DNA of 64,000 nt from an uncultured Oscillospiraceae bacterium (GTDB taxonomy: Bacteria; Bacillota; Clostridia; Oscillospirales; Oscillospiraceae), in NCBI GenBank assembly GCA_934553255.1, contig CAKTEZ010000004.1:1-64000 (forward strand), given 5' to 3'. The notes beneath the pieces are model-generated. The model searched no databases. It worked only from the letters and a program-made list of their open reading frames with translations, and had not been told where the DNA came from. Positions within the stretch are counted from its first letter, which is position 1. Every line of letters begins with the position of its first letter. This document shows positions 62,713 to 64,000 of the stretch, piece by piece. A program made the translations under genes and the position numbers.

Positions 62713-63801
62713 ATGAAGTACAATCGCACCTACAACTTCTCCGCAGGTCCCGCCATGATGCCCGAGCCTGTTCTGGAGGAGATCCGTGACGAGATGATGA
62801 ACTACCGCGGCAGCGGTATGTGCGTCATGGAGATGTCCCACCGCTCCAAGGTCTTCCAGCAGATCATCGACGAGGCTGACGCCGACCTGCGCGACCTGAT
62901 GGGCATTCCCGACAATTACAAGGTCCTCTTCATTCAGGGCGGCGCCACCCTCCAGTTCGCGGCGGTTCCCTGGAACCTGATGAAGAACGGCAAGGCCGTC
63001 TACATTGACACCGGCGCATGGTCCAGCAAGGCCATCAAGGAGGCCAAGAAGTACGGTGAGGTCATTGTCGCCGCTTCCTCCAAGGATAAGAACTACAGCT
63101 ACATTCCCGACTGCTCCGATCTCGACATTCCCGACGATGCCGACTATGTCTACATCTGCGAGAACGAGACCATCCACGGTGTGACCTGGCAGAAGCTGCC
63201 CAACACCAAGGGCCACATCCTCGTTTCCGACCAGAGCTCCATGTTCCTCTCCCAGCCCTGCAATGTCAGCGATTACGGCATGATCTACGCGGGCGTGCAG
63301 AAGAATGTCGGCCCCGCCGGTATGGTCATCGTCATCATCCGCGAGGACCTCATCCGCGAGGACCTCGACCCCAAGATGCCCATTTATATGCGCTACGACA
63401 CGCACGCCAAGAACGGCTCCATGTACAACACCCCCAACTGCTGGGCGATCTACTGCTGCGGCAAGGTCTTCAAGTACCTCAAGAGCATCGGCGGTCTCGA
63501 GGAGATGCACAAGCGCAACATCGCCAAGGCCAAGGTCATCTATGACTTCCTCGATTCCTCCAAGATGTTCCATGGCACGGTCGAGCCGGAGTTCCGCAGC
63601 CTGATGAACATTCCGTTCGTCACCGATTCCGCCGAGCTGGACGCCGAAGTCGTCGCCGCCACCAAGGCTGCCGGTTACGACAACCTCAAGGGCCACAAGT
63701 CCGTCGGCGGTCTGCGCGCGAGCGTTTACAACGCCATGCCCATTGAGGGCGCACAGGCGCTGGTCGACTTCCTCAAGAAGTTCGAGGCCGAACACAAGTA
63801 A
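62713..63801 (+). CDS. serC: 3-phosphoserine/phosphohydroxythreonine transaminase
   Basis: Second step of serine synthesis (3-phosphohydroxypyruvate to phosphoserine), PLP dependent. The 362-aa protein opens with YNFSAGPAMMP, the family hallmark, and has FIQGGATLQFAAV, SDQSSMFLS and the PLP lysine in GVQKNVGPAG. Length matches the family (about 360). Followed after 35 bases by serA in the same direction. The ATG follows AGGAGG. Confidence 0.96.
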   Translation: MKYNRTYNFSAGPAMMPEPVLEEIRDEMMNYRGSGMCVMEMSHRSKVFQQIIDEADADLRDLMGIPDNYKVLFIQGGATLQFAAVPWNLMKNGKAVYIDTGAWSSKAIKEAKKYGEVIVAASSKDKNYSYIPDCSDLDIPDDADYVYICENETIHGVTWQKLPNTKGHILVSDQSSMFLSQPCNVSDYGMIYAGVQKNVGPAGMVIVIIREDLIREDLDPKMPIYMRYDTHAKNGSMYNTPNCWAIYCCGKVFKYLKSIGGLEEMHKRNIAKAKVIYDFLDSSKMFHGTVEPEFRSLMNIPFVTDSAELDAEVVAATKAAGYDNLKGHKSVGGLRASVYNAMPIEGAQALVDFLKKFEAEHK

Positions 63802-63836
63802 AACCATTCTAAAAAATCTACAAGGAGAAAGTTATC

Positions 63837-64000
63837 ATGCGTATTCTTGTTACTGACGGTATGGATAAGACCGCGATGGCCGAGCTGAAGGCTCAGGGAC
63901 ACGAGGTCGTTGAACAGTTCTATGAACCCGCCGAGCTGGGCAAGGCTCTGCGTGACTTCGATGTGGTCGTCGTCCGCTCCAAGACCAAGGTCCGCGCCGC
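63837..64000 (+). CDS. serA: D-3-phosphoglycerate dehydrogenase (partial, N-terminus only)
   Basis: The first 54 codons are visible: MRILVTDGMDKTAMAELKAQ and then a DFDVVVVRSKTKV strand, the start of the 2-hydroxyacid dehydrogenase substrate domain. Together with serC directly upstream, this is the first enzyme of serine synthesis. The ATG follows AAGGAG. The remainder, including the NAD-binding domain and any ACT domain, lies outside the window. Confidence 0.9.
   Translation, partial: MRILVTDGMDKTAMAELKAQGHEVVEQFYEPAELGKALRDFDVVVVRSKTKVRA

Overview
The window is a GC-rich (roughly 60% by eye), densely coded chromosomal segment of an endospore-forming member of the Clostridia. The gene set and order (spoIVA, sipL, spoVM, sigG, ytfJ, a SpoIIM-like gene, an IspH-S1 fusion, and a CoA-transferase of the butyryl-CoA:acetate type) point to an anaerobic, butyrate-forming gut bacterium of the Oscillospiraceae/Ruminococcaceae group. 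That placement is inferred from gene content only. I see no insertion sequence, prophage, integron, CRISPR array or rRNA operon; the one RNA gene found is tRNA-Gln(CTG).

Layout. 1-3.8 kb: the end of a small anchored protein gene, then a spore-envelope morphogenesis cluster read leftwards: a 50-aa membrane protein, a cryptic 25-aa spoVM (TTG start), sipL and spoIVA. 3.9-20.4 kb: one very long leftward operon of about 18 genes, starting at a promoter before the c-di-AMP cyclase gene. It carries cdaA, cdaR, three Cys-rich genes (RseC-like, DUF5685, J-domain), yicC, remA, gmk, rpoZ, priA, def, fmt, a Zn-peptidase gene, rsmB, rlmN, prpC, prkC and rsgA, ending at a strong terminator. This matches the conserved Bacillota order (coaBC, rpe and thiN absent), in which spoVM lies just downstream of rsgA. 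20.5-24.3 kb: a cysteine-desulfurase/DUF3343 pair, xerD, a SpoIIM-like gene and a small membrane protein gene. 24.4-28.8 kb: yajC, tgt, queA and a SpoIID/LytB-type gene. 28.9-33.7 kb: dapA (rightward), then carD-ispD-ispF-bactofilin, then a CoA-transferase. 33.8-44.4 kb: another long leftward operon running from an M50 protease through scpA, scpB, DUF2953, ytfJ, dacF, rluB, an RpiR-type regulator, a flavoprotein, cmk and plsC to the ispH-S1 fusion. 44.5-46.8 kb: tsf, rpsB and a YlmC/YmxH gene. 46.9-49.4 kb: sigG, an FAD-dependent dehydrogenase and tRNA-Gln. 49.6-54.3 kb: cls, then pncB and coaW divergently transcribed, then a CPBP protease. 54.4-56.9 kb: rplU-prp-rpmA and obgE. 56.9-59.4 kb: a DUF421 gene, a decayed ClC channel gene and a LysM-CAP protein. 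59.5-62.4 kb: an FAD-Rieske oxidoreductase, an XRE/zinc-ribbon regulator and an unusual stand-alone E2-like protein. 62.7-64 kb: serC and the start of serA.

How it works together. Most genes are housekeeping (ribosome maturation, translation initiation, isoprenoid and lipid precursors, chromosome segregation, c-di-AMP and PASTA-kinase signalling) with sporulation genes threaded between them. The least ordinary items are the compact spoVM-sipL-spoIVA cluster, the ClC pseudogene (internal deletion plus frameshift), a terminator-shaped hairpin that buries the ribosome-binding site of the DUF421 gene, a run of three Cys-rich proteins in the c-di-AMP operon, and the E2-like protein without its catalytic histidine. 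No wholly new multi-gene system is evident. The spore-coat cluster and the Cys-rich trio are the best leads.
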